Shown here in pieces: positions 35,876 to 43,693 of a stretch of 64,000 bases of DNA. The translations under genes were made by a program, and so were the position numbers. Origin of the DNA: Pseudomonas fluorescens (lineage in GTDB: Bacteria; Pseudomonadota; Gammaproteobacteria; Pseudomonadales; Pseudomonadaceae); the NCBI RefSeq assembly GCF_002022275.1, contig NZ_MSDF01000052.1, forward strand, positions 1 to 64,000. The letters run 5' to 3'. The notes under the pieces are model-generated. The model was not told the origin of the DNA. It ran no database searches and saw only the letters and a program-made list of their open reading frames with translations. The first letter of the stretch is position 1; every line of letters begins with the position of its first letter.

Positions 35876-35930
35876 GACGGGGTCAGACCACGTTTTAATG
35901 TGAGCATATATGGGGTTTGACCCCTATTTC
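35876..35930. repeat. Cassette-boundary repeat, copy 3
   Basis: GACGGGGTCAGACCAC, then GTTTTAATGTGAGCATATAT, then GGGGTTTGACCCCTATTTC. This is the compact form of copy 1, with the same spacer core. It starts 35 bp after immunity gene 3. Confidence 0.75.
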
Positions 35931-35956
35931 CCACAGATTTTTCACTTATTTGCTAG

Positions 35957-36073
35957 CTTGTAATCTTCCAAGGAGGGAAATTGCTTACGTCGGAGCAGTG
36001 CGAAATAGAGCTGCCCCCTTTTTCTATTCTTTTTCTTATTGGCCAGCTTAGAGTAATTGAGGTTCTGAAATGA
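35957..36073 (+). other. Open remnant or mini-ORF coupled to immunity gene 4
   Basis: A 38-codon open run ends in TGA overlapping the next gene (ATGA at 36070-36073). A strong AAGGAGG at 35970-35976 precedes a TTG at 35981, which would start a 30-residue peptide (MLTSEQCEIELPP... LRVIEVLK). A partial boundary repeat GCTGCCCCCTTTTTC lies inside (36010-36024). So the last 16 codons (SILFLIGQLRVIEVLK) may be toxin tip 4 and the first part another fragment. Confidence 0.4.
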
Positions 36074-36462
36074 GCATTACAATGTTTTTAGAAATTGAAG
36101 AGGGTGTCTCATATAGTGAGATAATCTCTGTGCTCTCTAAGATGAAAGCAAGCTATGCTGAGGAAGAAGATAATTTATTTGGAAACTTTTTCCGTTCAAA
36201 TTGCTTCTTTGTTTTTGATCGCGCCTCCTCAGACTTTGAAGTGATAGCTGAGAGTGTGACTGTAGACTGGAAGGTTGGAGTAAGAGGCTCATTTAGCTCT
36301 CCTAATAGCGCAATGGAGGAAAGCTGGGGAGATATCAAGGCTTTTGTAGCTACGCTTGCCAATGACGCCCGCTTTAAGTTTGTGCTGTCTTTCCAATATG
36401 AAGGTGTATATGCATTGAATAATGAGGGCGGATTTAAAATTGTGCAAGAGATGTTTAGTTGA
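36070..36462 (+). CDS. Orphan immunity-type protein 4
   Basis: The 130-residue acidic soluble protein starts MSITMFLEIEEGVSYSEIIS, with its ATG overlapping the stop of the upstream remnant. No signal or membrane segment. The family is not recognised. It carries an aromatic-rich core (FFRSNCFFVFDRA, FKFVLSFQYEGVY). A boundary repeat begins 2 bp after its stop, which frames the gene as one cassette. Confidence 0.6.
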   Translation: MSITMFLEIEEGVSYSEIISVLSKMKASYAEEEDNLFGNFFRSNCFFVFDRASSDFEVIAESVTVDWKVGVRGSFSSPNSAMEESWGDIKAFVATLANDARFKFVLSFQYEGVYALNNEGGFKIVQEMFS

Positions 36463-36463
36463 T

Positions 36464-36526
36464 TGGGGTCAGATCACGTTTAAGAAAATATGGCCAATTT
36501 GCGTATACGGGTCTGACCCCTATTTT
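36464..36526. repeat. Cassette-boundary repeat, copy 4
   Basis: Left half TGGGGTCAGATCACGTTTAA, diverged spacer (AGAAAATATGGCCAATTT), right half GCGTATACGGGTCTGACCCC followed by TATTTTCC. The toxin-tip frame starts within its right edge. Confidence 0.75.
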
Positions 36527-36679
36527 CCTGACCAGTTTGGTAACCATTGGTTTGCCAAAACGCGGCCAGACGGAATCCAACCATGGGGCAGTATCCGAAA
36601 TGGAGTTATTCAAAATGACGGATTGAATACGACGGCGCGAGGCTTCAATCCAGATACCGGACTGTTGAAAGGAAAATAG
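36521..36679 (+). pseudogene. Orphan toxin C-terminal remnant 5
   Basis: About 50 codons open out of the repeat and read FPDQFGNHWFAKTRPDGIQP, ... GLNTTARGFNPDTGLLKGK. This is the style of the last strand-rich part of nuclease-type polymorphic toxin tips (GN.W.KTRPDG, NP.TGL). No start codon or ribosome site is present, and the catalytic part is lost. It stops 2 bp before immunity gene 5. It is the clearest of the orphan tips. Confidence 0.65.
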
Positions 36680-36681
36680 CA

Positions 36682-36906
36682 ATGAGTACTGAAAATTTAA
36701 CACCTGAACTCGCGTATCTTACGATGTATGAATTTCTTGTAAATCTGTATCAGCGAACAAAGTCGGATGACTTAGGTTCACTTTTGGGAAGTATGAGTTA
36801 TCTTGCTGATGGTGAGACTGCCGATCCTACAATTTGGAACGATTGGGTGCTCTGTGTGAACAAAATATTGGGTGGGCAAGGCGATGCTCAACTGAGATTG
36901 GAATGA
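36682..36906 (+). CDS. Orphan immunity-type protein 5
   Basis: The 74-residue acidic helical protein (AYLTMYEFLVNLYQRTKSDD, LGSLLGSMSYLADGETADP, IWNDWVLCVNKIL) resembles small proteins I recall beside polymorphic toxins, with the pattern SDDLG.LLG.MS.L.DG..ADP. ATG at 36682 lies 2 bp after toxin remnant 5. The product ends LRLE. Immunity function is inferred. Confidence 0.65.
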   Translation: MSTENLTPELAYLTMYEFLVNLYQRTKSDDLGSLLGSMSYLADGETADPTIWNDWVLCVNKILGGQGDAQLRLE

Positions 36907-36931
36907 TTTCTTACCACAAACACCACGCTGA

Positions 36932-36982
36932 CACAGCTTTGATGAATTGTTGAAGGGAGGCTTCATCAAGCCAATCACATAA
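36932..36982 (+). pseudogene. Orphan toxin C-terminal remnant 6
   Basis: A short open run HSFDELLKGGFIKPIT ends 15 bp before the next small gene. No boundary repeat is visible on its left, unlike the other junctions. It is short, but both the reading and the position fit a toxin tip. Confidence 0.4.
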
Positions 36983-36997
36983 TTCGGGGGGTTAACT

Positions 36998-37237
36998 GTG
37001 AAAATCGAACAAATAGCAGAATGCTTTTTTAAATATGCAAATGAGCAGGGGAATCCATATGATGAATTTCCTTTGGGAACTGAAGTGGATGAGTTTGGTG
37101 GCCCATACATCGAAATTTCCGACTCTGGAAAGCTCGCAATAGTGGCAAAGGATCGCGGCGAAGCGTGTATGAGGAAAGAAACGCTATCGCCGGAAGCTCT
37201 GGCCAAATGGATCTATGAGATTTTCAACAAAGAATAA
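36998..37237 (+). CDS. Small immunity-type protein, possibly Imm63-like
   Basis: The 79-residue protein starts with GTG after a G-rich site (GGGGGG). The second half (GGPYIEISDSGKLAIVAKDR, then LAKWIYEIFNKE) recalls Imm63-type proteins, in which a Y...V..ERGQE core is followed by a final W-I/F helix; this is from memory and unsure. Soluble, no signal. It is the last gene of the orphan array; a boundary repeat begins 39 bp later. Confidence 0.6.
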   Translation: MKIEQIAECFFKYANEQGNPYDEFPLGTEVDEFGGPYIEISDSGKLAIVAKDRGEACMRKETLSPEALAKWIYEIFNKE

Positions 37238-37276
37238 CGGCCAAGTGATGGAAGAGTAGTGTGAGGTAAGGTCCTG

Positions 37277-37340
37277 AACGTATACGGGGCTGCTACTGTT
37301 TTTCCATTTTGAGTTGCAAAAAACGGGATCAGACCCTGAG
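37277..37340. repeat. Cassette-boundary repeat, rearranged last copy
   Basis: A right-half-like piece (GAACGTATACGGGGCTG) comes first and a left-half-like piece (AAAACGGGATCAGACCCTGAG) second, the reverse of the other copies. A short open run (APIFLNTIQQVGIIKRPA) follows to about 37395 but has no immunity gene behind it. The array ends here, and GC-rich chromosome resumes with the nucleoside hydrolase. Confidence 0.6.
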
Positions 37341-37471
37341 GGCTCCGATTTTTCTTAATACAATTCAGCAGGTTGGAATTATTAAAAGGCCTGCATGACT
37401 CGGCAAACTTGGTTTCCCCCACGCTCTAGACATCAATGCGCAAGGCATACTGATTGTGCTTGCACACCTCG

Positions 37472-38455
37472 TTATTGGACCCTATCCAGATACCGCTCTA
37501 TCAACCCCAACAACCGCCCGTTATCCACGGTCTGCAACACCTTGACCGGCTTACCCACCGCCACCTCAATCCCCACATCCAGCCGCAACGGTTGCTTGTA
37601 ACGCCAGGTTTTACCGCGTGTACGCCCCTCCCGCAGTTCCACCTCCACAAAAAACTCCGTAGCCGTGGCGACGCCGGAATCCAGCAGCCAGGCAATCACC
37701 AACGCATCATGAATCCAGCACCCCGCCAGGCCACGGGTGGTCATCGAGTAGTCGATCCACGGCCGGAAGGTTTCGCAGATAAATTCGGCGAGTGGTGTAC
37801 CCAGCGAAGCGATGAGGTCGAGGTCGGTGTGGGTCATCAGGGTTTGGGTGGTGACGTCCAGCGGCACCAGGATGATGTTCGCGCCGCTGGTGAGTACCTG
37901 GTGGGCGGCTTCGGGGTCAAAGCCGAAGTTGGTGTCCTTGATGTAGTCGTCGAGGGCGAACACGCCGCCCATGATGACGATCTGGCTGACGGCGGTGGCC
38001 ATGGCGGGGTAGCGTTGCAGCGCCAGGGCGACGTTGGTCAAGGGGCCAATGGCGACGAGGGTGATGTCGCCGGGGTTGGCGCAGATCAGTTGGCCGATGG
38101 CGTCTGCCGCGTGCAAGGCGGGTGGCTGAAAGGCTTGGGGGGCGCGTACGTCTTGCCATAAATGTGCGAGTTGGCGTTTGTGCACGCTGTTGTCGAGTGC
38201 GTCGCGCCACGGGGCGTCGGGTTCTTGCAGTGCCTGGGTGCTGCCTTGTACGACGGGAATCGTGCGGCCGACGCGGGCCATCAAGTCTTGGGCGACGTTG
38301 TAGCCCACGGCGCTCGGCGTGTTTCCGGCGACGGTGGTGACCAACTCAAGCGACAGTTCGGGCGCGGCCAATGCGAGCGCCAGTGCCAGGCCGTCGTCAA
38401 CATTTGCCCCTGCGATCCCGTTGCCGGGGTCGCAATCAATGATTAAACGCTTCAT
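37472..38455 (-). CDS. Inosine-uridine-preferring nucleoside hydrolase family protein
   Basis: The 327-residue protein hydrolyses the N-glycosidic bond of a ribonucleoside or analogue. The N-terminal calcium-binding motif reads DCDPGNGIAGANVDDGLALA, longer by insertion than the usual DTDPG.DDA. TVAGNT, VAIGPLTNVALAL, IVIMGGVF, TNFGFDPEAA and the late WIHDALVIAW (calcium Asp) are all present. ATG follows AAGGTG. It starts 15 bp downstream of the LacI gene, so it is cotranscribed with its likely regulator. Confidence 0.9.
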   Translation of the reverse strand: MKRLIIDCDPGNGIAGANVDDGLALALALAAPELSLELVTTVAGNTPSAVGYNVAQDLMARVGRTIPVVQGSTQALQEPDAPWRDALDNSVHKRQLAHLWQDVRAPQAFQPPALHAADAIGQLICANPGDITLVAIGPLTNVALALQRYPAMATAVSQIVIMGGVFALDDYIKDTNFGFDPEAAHQVLTSGANIILVPLDVTTQTLMTHTDLDLIASLGTPLAEFICETFRPWIDYSMTTRGLAGCWIHDALVIAWLLDSGVATATEFFVEVELREGRTRGKTWRYKQPLRLDVGIEVAVGKPVKVLQTVDNGRLLGLIERYLDRVQ

Positions 38456-38470
38456 TTCACCTTCTTGTTT

Positions 38471-39499
38471 TCAGGCTTGCGGGGTTTTTATGGGGGTGCA
38501 TCCGCAGGATTCGCCGAGTACCAGGCGATGGGAGAACTCTTGCAACTTCACCTCGCCATCCCAGGCCAGCAGCATGGATATGGCGGCTTTGGCCATGTCT
38601 TTGACGGGCTGGCACACGGTGGTCAATGACGGGGTGCAGAACGCTGAGGCTTCGGTGCCGTTGAAGCACACCAGCGCGATGTCTTCGGGCACCTTGAGGT
38701 GGTGTTCCGAGAGTGCCCGTACGCAGCCGATGGCCTGCGCTTCGTTGGAGCAAAACAGCGCGCGGGGAGGGCGGCCGTTGGCCAACATCTGTCGGGTGGC
38801 GTCATACCCGCCCTGGCGGGTGTAGCTGGCAGGGAAGATCCATTCGGGGTGTTCTTCAAGTGCGGCATCGGCCAATGCGTCGCGCCAGCCGTTGAGACGG
38901 TCCTGGGCGTTGAGCATTTCCGGCTCGCCGCTGATGATGCCAATGTCGCGGTAGCCGTGGCTGAGCAGGTGCGCGGTGACTTGCCGGGCTGCGGCGCGTT
39001 CGTCCACGCGCAGCATATTGACACGCAGTTCGGGGTCGACGCGGTCGAGCATCACAAACGGTGTGCCACTGGCCTGGATCAAGTCGATATGCGGGTGGCG
39101 GTCGACGCTGGTGTAGAACAGGCCGTCGACGCGCTGGCTGAGCAGGCTGTTGATCAGGCTCAGTTCGCGGGTGCGGCAGTCGCCGGAATCGCCCAGCAGG
39201 ATCACTAGACCGTTGTCCAGCGCCTCTTGTTGCAGGGCATGGGCAAAGGAGGCGATGAAGGTGTTGGAGATGTTGGGCACGATCAGCCCGTAGGTTTTCG
39301 TTTTGCCGGAGGCCAGCGCCTGGGCCACGCCGTTGGGGCGGTAACCGGTGGCTTTGATGGCGTCGAGTACGCGTTGCCGTGTGGCTTTGGCGACGGGCCT
39401 GGGGCCGTTGTTGACCACGTAGCTGACGACGGCCACTGAAGTGCCGGCTTCACGCGCGACGTCATCGCGCGTGGCGCGGCTTGCGTGTTGTTTGGTCAA
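38471..39499 (-). CDS. LacI-family transcriptional regulator
   Basis: The 342-residue repressor has an N-terminal helix-turn-helix and hinge (TRDDVAREAGTSVAVVSYVV, ... GYRPNGVAQALASG) and a periplasmic-binding-protein-like effector domain (YGLIVPNISNTFIASFAHAL, ... FVMLDRVDP). A palindrome just upstream of its own start (39535-39548) recurs before the MFS gene. It therefore probably represses itself, the hydrolase and the porin/symporter pair, with a nucleoside as likely inducer. Confidence 0.9.
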   Translation of the reverse strand: MTKQHASRATRDDVAREAGTSVAVVSYVVNNGPRPVAKATRQRVLDAIKATGYRPNGVAQALASGKTKTYGLIVPNISNTFIASFAHALQQEALDNGLVILLGDSGDCRTRELSLINSLLSQRVDGLFYTSVDRHPHIDLIQASGTPFVMLDRVDPELRVNMLRVDERAAARQVTAHLLSHGYRDIGIISGEPEMLNAQDRLNGWRDALADAALEEHPEWIFPASYTRQGGYDATRQMLANGRPPRALFCSNEAQAIGCVRALSEHHLKVPEDIALVCFNGTEASAFCTPSLTTVCQPVKDMAKAAISMLLAWDGEVKLQEFSHRLVLGESCGCTPIKTPQA

Positions 39500-39534
39500 A
39501 GTGACCTTCCCGTCTGGAGGGGTTTGGCAGTGGG

Positions 39535-39548
39535 TCTACCCGCGTAGA
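39535..39548. promoter_or_regulatory. Putative LacI operator 1
   Basis: TCTACCCGCGTAGA lies within the longer inverted repeat GGGTCTAC-CCGC-GTAGACCC (39532-39551), 35 bp before the LacI start. It differs by one base from the palindrome at 42594. The rest of 39552-39684 holds no gene. Confidence 0.7.
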
Positions 39549-39684
39549 CCCGTGCGTTAAAAAAATAGAAAAGGGCGTTCAGGCGACGGGCAAAACCGGC
39601 TTTTCATAAACGACATTATCCCTTCGGTTTTATTGCAGTTTGATGACCGGCGACGCGTTTGCGTGATCACCTGCAGCCCTTTAT

Positions 39685-41013
39685 TCAGAAGATTGCGTAG
39701 GTGTAGCTGAAGACCACGCGGGCCTGGTCAACTGCGCCAACGTTGGGGATGCCGCTGCGGAAACTGCCCTCGCGCAGGGACGCGCCGAGGCCTTTGAGGG
39801 CGCCGCTTTGCACCACGTAGTCGATGCGCGCATCACGTTCCCATTCCGAATAGCGCTCACCACCGGCGGAGCGAATGTTGTCGCCGTGCAGGTAGAGCAC
39901 CGAGGTGGTCAGGCCGGGTATGCCCAGCGCCGCAAAGTCGTAGGAATATTGACCGAAGTTGGTGTTTTCGCCGGCGCGGATGAAGGAGTTGTCCATCACG
40001 TCGGTGATCAAATACACGCTCGCGCCGCCATTGCCCTCGTTGTTGCCAGTGCCACCCAACACGCTGCCCTGGTTGAGGTAGACCACGCCACCTGAGTCAG
40101 ACACTTGTTGGCGACCCAGCATGAACGCGTGGCCGCCCAGGGTGTAGGTGAACGCGGCGCTCCAGGTGGTGTTGTCGACCTCGCCGGGCTTGCTGGCGTA
40201 GCCGCCGTTGTTGTTGAACACGTAGCCGGGCTGGCCGTTTTTGCCTTGGGCGGTGCTGTTGAAATAGCGCAGGTCGGTTTTGAAGCGTGAGTTGCCGTCG
40301 AGCTGGGTGGTGTTCAGCAGGCCGAGGAAGGTCTGGTTGTAATAGTCGCTGAGGTTGGCGCGGTACAGCTGCACGGTGGTGTCTTTGTTGAGTTTCCAGC
40401 CGGCGCCGGCGTAGGTGAACTTGCTGCCTTCGGTGCCGCCTGCAACGGCGAGCTGAGTGGCATTGGATGACGCACGGCCGGTGGAACGGTCGAGCTGCCC
40501 GGCATTGATCGTCAGGTTGTCAATTTCCTTGGAGGTCATGGTCACGCCTTCAAAGGTTTGCGGCAGCAGGCGACCATCGTTGGCGACAAGGATGGGCAGG
40601 TTGGGGGACAGTGCACCGCCTGCGTGAAACTCGGTCTTGGACAGGCGCACCTTGGCATTGCCGGCAAGGCGGCTCCAGTTATCGACCGGGCTGCCGTCGG
40701 AGCTGACCGGGGCGAGGGAGTTTTGGGTGGTGGCATTCGGGTGCTGGGTGCCGCCTGACAGGTTGAAGGCTTGCATCGCCTGCAGATCAAGGCCAAAACC
40801 TACGGTGCCTTGGGTAAACCCTGACAAGTAGTCGAGCTTGAAACCCTGGGTCAATTCGTTTTGATCGACGCCGGGTGTGTTCGGGTTATCACTGCGCAGG
40901 TAGAACGTGCGCGCGCTGATGGCCGCGCTGCTGTCATCGATAAAACCTGCGGCCAGCACCTGCTGGGTCAGTGCAGTTGCGGTTATAGCGAGTGCGAGGG
41001 TGGATCTTTTCAT
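39685..41013 (-). CDS. OprD-family outer-membrane porin
   Basis: The 442-residue specific porin has a Sec signal (MKRSTLALAITATALTQQVLAAGFIDDS). Family marks are ARTFYLRSDN, TQGFKLDYLSGFTQGTVGFG, the middle LTINAGQLDRSTGRASSNAT region and a terminal barrel strand ending in FSYTYAIF. ATG 41013 follows GGAG; an upstream in-frame ATG (41073) would give a non-signal extension. It lies 126 bp behind the MFS gene and probably admits the same substrate through the outer membrane. Confidence 0.9.
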   Translation of the reverse strand: MKRSTLALAITATALTQQVLAAGFIDDSSAAISARTFYLRSDNPNTPGVDQNELTQGFKLDYLSGFTQGTVGFGLDLQAMQAFNLSGGTQHPNATTQNSLAPVSSDGSPVDNWSRLAGNAKVRLSKTEFHAGGALSPNLPILVANDGRLLPQTFEGVTMTSKEIDNLTINAGQLDRSTGRASSNATQLAVAGGTEGSKFTYAGAGWKLNKDTTVQLYRANLSDYYNQTFLGLLNTTQLDGNSRFKTDLRYFNSTAQGKNGQPGYVFNNNGGYASKPGEVDNTTWSAAFTYTLGGHAFMLGRQQVSDSGGVVYLNQGSVLGGTGNNEGNGGASVYLITDVMDNSFIRAGENTNFGQYSYDFAALGIPGLTTSVLYLHGDNIRSAGGERYSEWERDARIDYVVQSGALKGLGASLREGSFRSGIPNVGAVDQARVVFSYTYAIF

Positions 41014-41139
41014 GACGACGCTCCTATCAAATGGCCGTTTTTCAGGCATGGCTTTGCCCGGCTGTGGTTTCACAGTCGTGCGGGTTGGCGCCTTCTATGA
41101 GGCGTTGGCAGTGCTGGTTTTTATGAAGGGGGAGTTGCG

Positions 41140-42534
41140 TTAGATGGCGTCTTCCACGGCGTTGAGGTCTCGACCACGGGTTTCCGGGGCGATAAACGTG
41201 GTGAAGAAGCCGATGCCGGCCATGGCTGCAAAGTAGGTTGCGATCGGCCACCAATGGCCGGTCCAGGACAACAGCGCTGCGGCGATCAATGGCGCGGTGC
41301 CGCCGGACAGAATCGAGCCGAGTTCCTTGGCCATCGCCAGCTTGGTGTAACGGTTTTTTACGCCGAACATCTCCACGCCCCAGGCGGCTTGCACACCGAA
41401 AATACCCAGTGAGGCGAGGCCCATGCCGACCACCATGGTCGCGGTGACGATCACGGGATCACGGGAGTCGAGCAACATGAACGCCGGGAATGCGTAGAGC
41501 ATCAGCAACAGGCAAAACCAGCGGTACACCACGCGGCGCCCGAAGCGGTCGGACAGCCAGCCAGCAAGGGGGATGATCAGGAAACCGAGAAGGGAGGCGA
41601 TCAACACCGCCTGGGTTGCAACCGACTTGTTTACGGTCAGCACTTTCACCACGTAGCCGACGATAAAGCCCTGAGCCAGGTAGGACGGGCCGTTTTCGCC
41701 GATGCGCAAACCGACCATGGTCAGGAACGCGCGGCTGCCTTTCCAGAACCCGACCGAAGCGGTGTGTTGGGGCAGCGCAGCTCGGCTGCTGTCACGCTGG
41801 GCTTGCAGCTCGGCTTTTCGCTGCTCGAACACCGGGGTTTCACGCAGGTTGCGCCGCAACCACAACGCGGCCAGCGCGATCAACGAACTGCAGAGGAAGG
41901 GAATGCGCCAGCCCCACGCCTGCAGTTGTTGTTGATCCATCTGGATGACGGCCAGCCACACCAGCGAGGCGAGTAAGGTGCCGCTGTTGGAGCCCAATGC
42001 GATGACCGAAGACACCAGCCCCCGGCGCTTGGCCGGTGCAAATTCGCCGAGCATCACAGTGCCCGCCGCCAGCTCGGCACCGGCGCCGAACCCCTGGGTG
42101 AACCGCAGCAGCACTAGGCACACCGGCGCCCAGATGCCGATGGAGGCGTAGCTCGGAATCAAACCAATCAAGGTAGTGGACGCGCCCATCAGCACCACGG
42201 TGGACACCATCACCACTTTGCGGCCCTTGCGGTCGCCCAGCCAGCCAAAAAACAGCGCACCAATGGGCCGCGCCACGAAGCCGACCGACCAGGTGGCGAA
42301 CGTCGAAAGCAAGGCCATGGCCGGGGTGACATTGGGGAAAAACACGTCGCCGAAGATCAACCCGGCCGCAAGGCCATACAGAGCAAAGTCGGCATATTCC
42401 ATGGCCGTGCCCAACCAGCAGGCGAGGGTGGCGCGGTACATTTCCCGACGCCCTCGGGGTGTTGTCAGACTTTCATCGGCCGCGCCACGGCCTGCAAAGG
42501 CGGCGGGGTGGGGGGTACTTTCAAGCGTGGACAT
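41140..42534 (-). CDS. MFS transporter, metabolite:H+ symporter (MHS) type
   Basis: The 464-residue protein with about 12 membrane helices belongs to the MHS group (KgtP, ShiA, ProP relatives): LACWLGTAMEYADFALYGLA, RPIGALFFGWLGDRKGRK between helices 2 and 3, and RFTQGFGAGAELAAG. Translation starts at ATG 42534 after GGGAG; a TTG precedes it. It is first gene of the porin transcript, with a perfect LacI-type palindrome 60 bp upstream. Together with the porin and hydrolase it probably forms a nucleoside-scavenging regulon. Confidence 0.88.
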   Translation of the reverse strand: MSTLESTPHPAAFAGRGAADESLTTPRGRREMYRATLACWLGTAMEYADFALYGLAAGLIFGDVFFPNVTPAMALLSTFATWSVGFVARPIGALFFGWLGDRKGRKVVMVSTVVLMGASTTLIGLIPSYASIGIWAPVCLVLLRFTQGFGAGAELAAGTVMLGEFAPAKRRGLVSSVIALGSNSGTLLASLVWLAVIQMDQQQLQAWGWRIPFLCSSLIALAALWLRRNLRETPVFEQRKAELQAQRDSSRAALPQHTASVGFWKGSRAFLTMVGLRIGENGPSYLAQGFIVGYVVKVLTVNKSVATQAVLIASLLGFLIIPLAGWLSDRFGRRVVYRWFCLLLMLYAFPAFMLLDSRDPVIVTATMVVGMGLASLGIFGVQAAWGVEMFGVKNRYTKLAMAKELGSILSGGTAPLIAAALLSWTGHWWPIATYFAAMAGIGFFTTFIAPETRGRDLNAVEDAI

Positions 42535-42593
42535 CAAAAAACTCCCGATCTGTGGAGGTGACGAACATCACTCGATCCTTTGTTCCTGAGCGT

Positions 42594-42607
42594 TCTACGC
42601 GCGTAGA
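42594..42607. promoter_or_regulatory. Putative LacI operator 2
   Basis: TCTACGCGCGTAGA is a perfect 14-bp palindrome upstream of the MFS gene and one base different from operator 1. A half-site GCGCGTAGA at 42834-42842 lies before the EAL gene. The remaining gap 42608-42886 shows no gene or RNA that I can recognise. Confidence 0.7.
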
Positions 42608-42886
42608 TTTCAATCCTTGAAAAACGGCCCGAAGATAAACCTCAAAGGCCGATGCTTAAAACCGATGGAGCAGTGTTCGCGTCAGTGGAGACCTGGGTAG
42701 CGGGTCTCCGGCCGGGATTTTAGACAGGGTTATGTTGCGGTCGGATGACAGGCGTGGATGCGGTCCATTTGTAGGGCATTTCCCGCAATGTTTCAGAAAA
42801 GGCCTTACCTACTTAAAGCCACGTCTGACTGAGGCGCGTAGACGAAACCCTGAAACTGGCGGCCCGTTTCATTACGCGAGCACGCC

Positions 42887-43693
42887 ATGAGCCCTCCTGC
42901 CGTCGCCCTGCCGGCCAGTGAATTCGAAGTCAGAAAAGCATTGGCAGAAGGGCAGATACAGCCGTTTTTTCAACCCAAGTTCAACCTCGCGAGTGATGCC
43001 GTGGAAGGCGTCGAGGTGTTGACGCGCTGGGCTCATCCACAGCGGGGCGTCTTGTCGCCGGCGGCGTTCATGCCCGCTATTGAGCAAAGCGGGTTGTTGA
43101 ACGAGCTGTTTTTTCACCATCTGCACCGCGGTTTGACGTTGCAGAAGAAGCTGCGGGGCAGGGGCTATTCGCTGTCATTTGCCTACAACCTTGAAGTCGA
43201 GCAACTGGGCGATTCAGACTTCATCCGCCGGGTGGTTTCGGCGCTCGACCGTCATGGAGTGCCAGCGTCCGGAATCACTTTTGAACTCACTGAGCGCGGC
43301 GCCCTTCACTCCGGGTCGATCCAGCAGAAAAGCCTGATGGACCTGAAAGCGCTGGGGTGTCGCTTTTCCATTGATGACTTCGGCACAGGCTTTTCAAACC
43401 TGCAACGTCTGTTGCAGGGCCCTTTCAGCGAAATAAAACTCGACGCCAGCTTCGTCAGGGACGTGGTTCATGATGCGCGGTGCAAGGCCATTGTTGCGGC
43501 GGTGATTCAACTGGGGCAGGCGCTGGGGATCAGCGTGGTACTCGAAGGCATCGAAACTGAAGCTCAGCGTCAGGCCTTGATCGAGCTGGGCGGCATCACC
43601 GGCCAAGGCTACTTGCACGCAAGGCCCATGAGTGCCGGTGATTTGCTCGTCTGGTCAGGTGCCACGCGCTATTCAAGGGCTGGCGGGTTGTAG
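42887..43693 (+). CDS. EAL-domain cyclic-di-GMP phosphodiesterase (stand-alone)
   Basis: The 268-residue protein is an EAL barrel with no sensor domain. The signature EAL reads EVL (GVEVLTRW). Other catalytic and metal positions seem present: N in FAYNLEVE, E in ITFELTERG, DDFGTGFSNL, K in EIKLD, E in VVLEGIETE and Q in GQGYLHARP. Phosphodiesterase activity is thus plausible. It is transcribed toward the RND operon, and the stops overlap by 21 bp. Confidence 0.85.
   Translation: MSPPAVALPASEFEVRKALAEGQIQPFFQPKFNLASDAVEGVEVLTRWAHPQRGVLSPAAFMPAIEQSGLLNELFFHHLHRGLTLQKKLRGRGYSLSFAYNLEVEQLGDSDFIRRVVSALDRHGVPASGITFELTERGALHSGSIQQKSLMDLKALGCRFSIDDFGTGFSNLQRLLQGPFSEIKLDASFVRDVVHDARCKAIVAAVIQLGQALGISVVLEGIETEAQRQALIELGGITGQGYLHARPMSAGDLLVWSGATRYSRAGGL

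Noticed and set aside
37454..38161. Plus-strand frame opposite the nucleoside hydrolase
   Set aside because: It is an antisense shadow of a well-supported gene.
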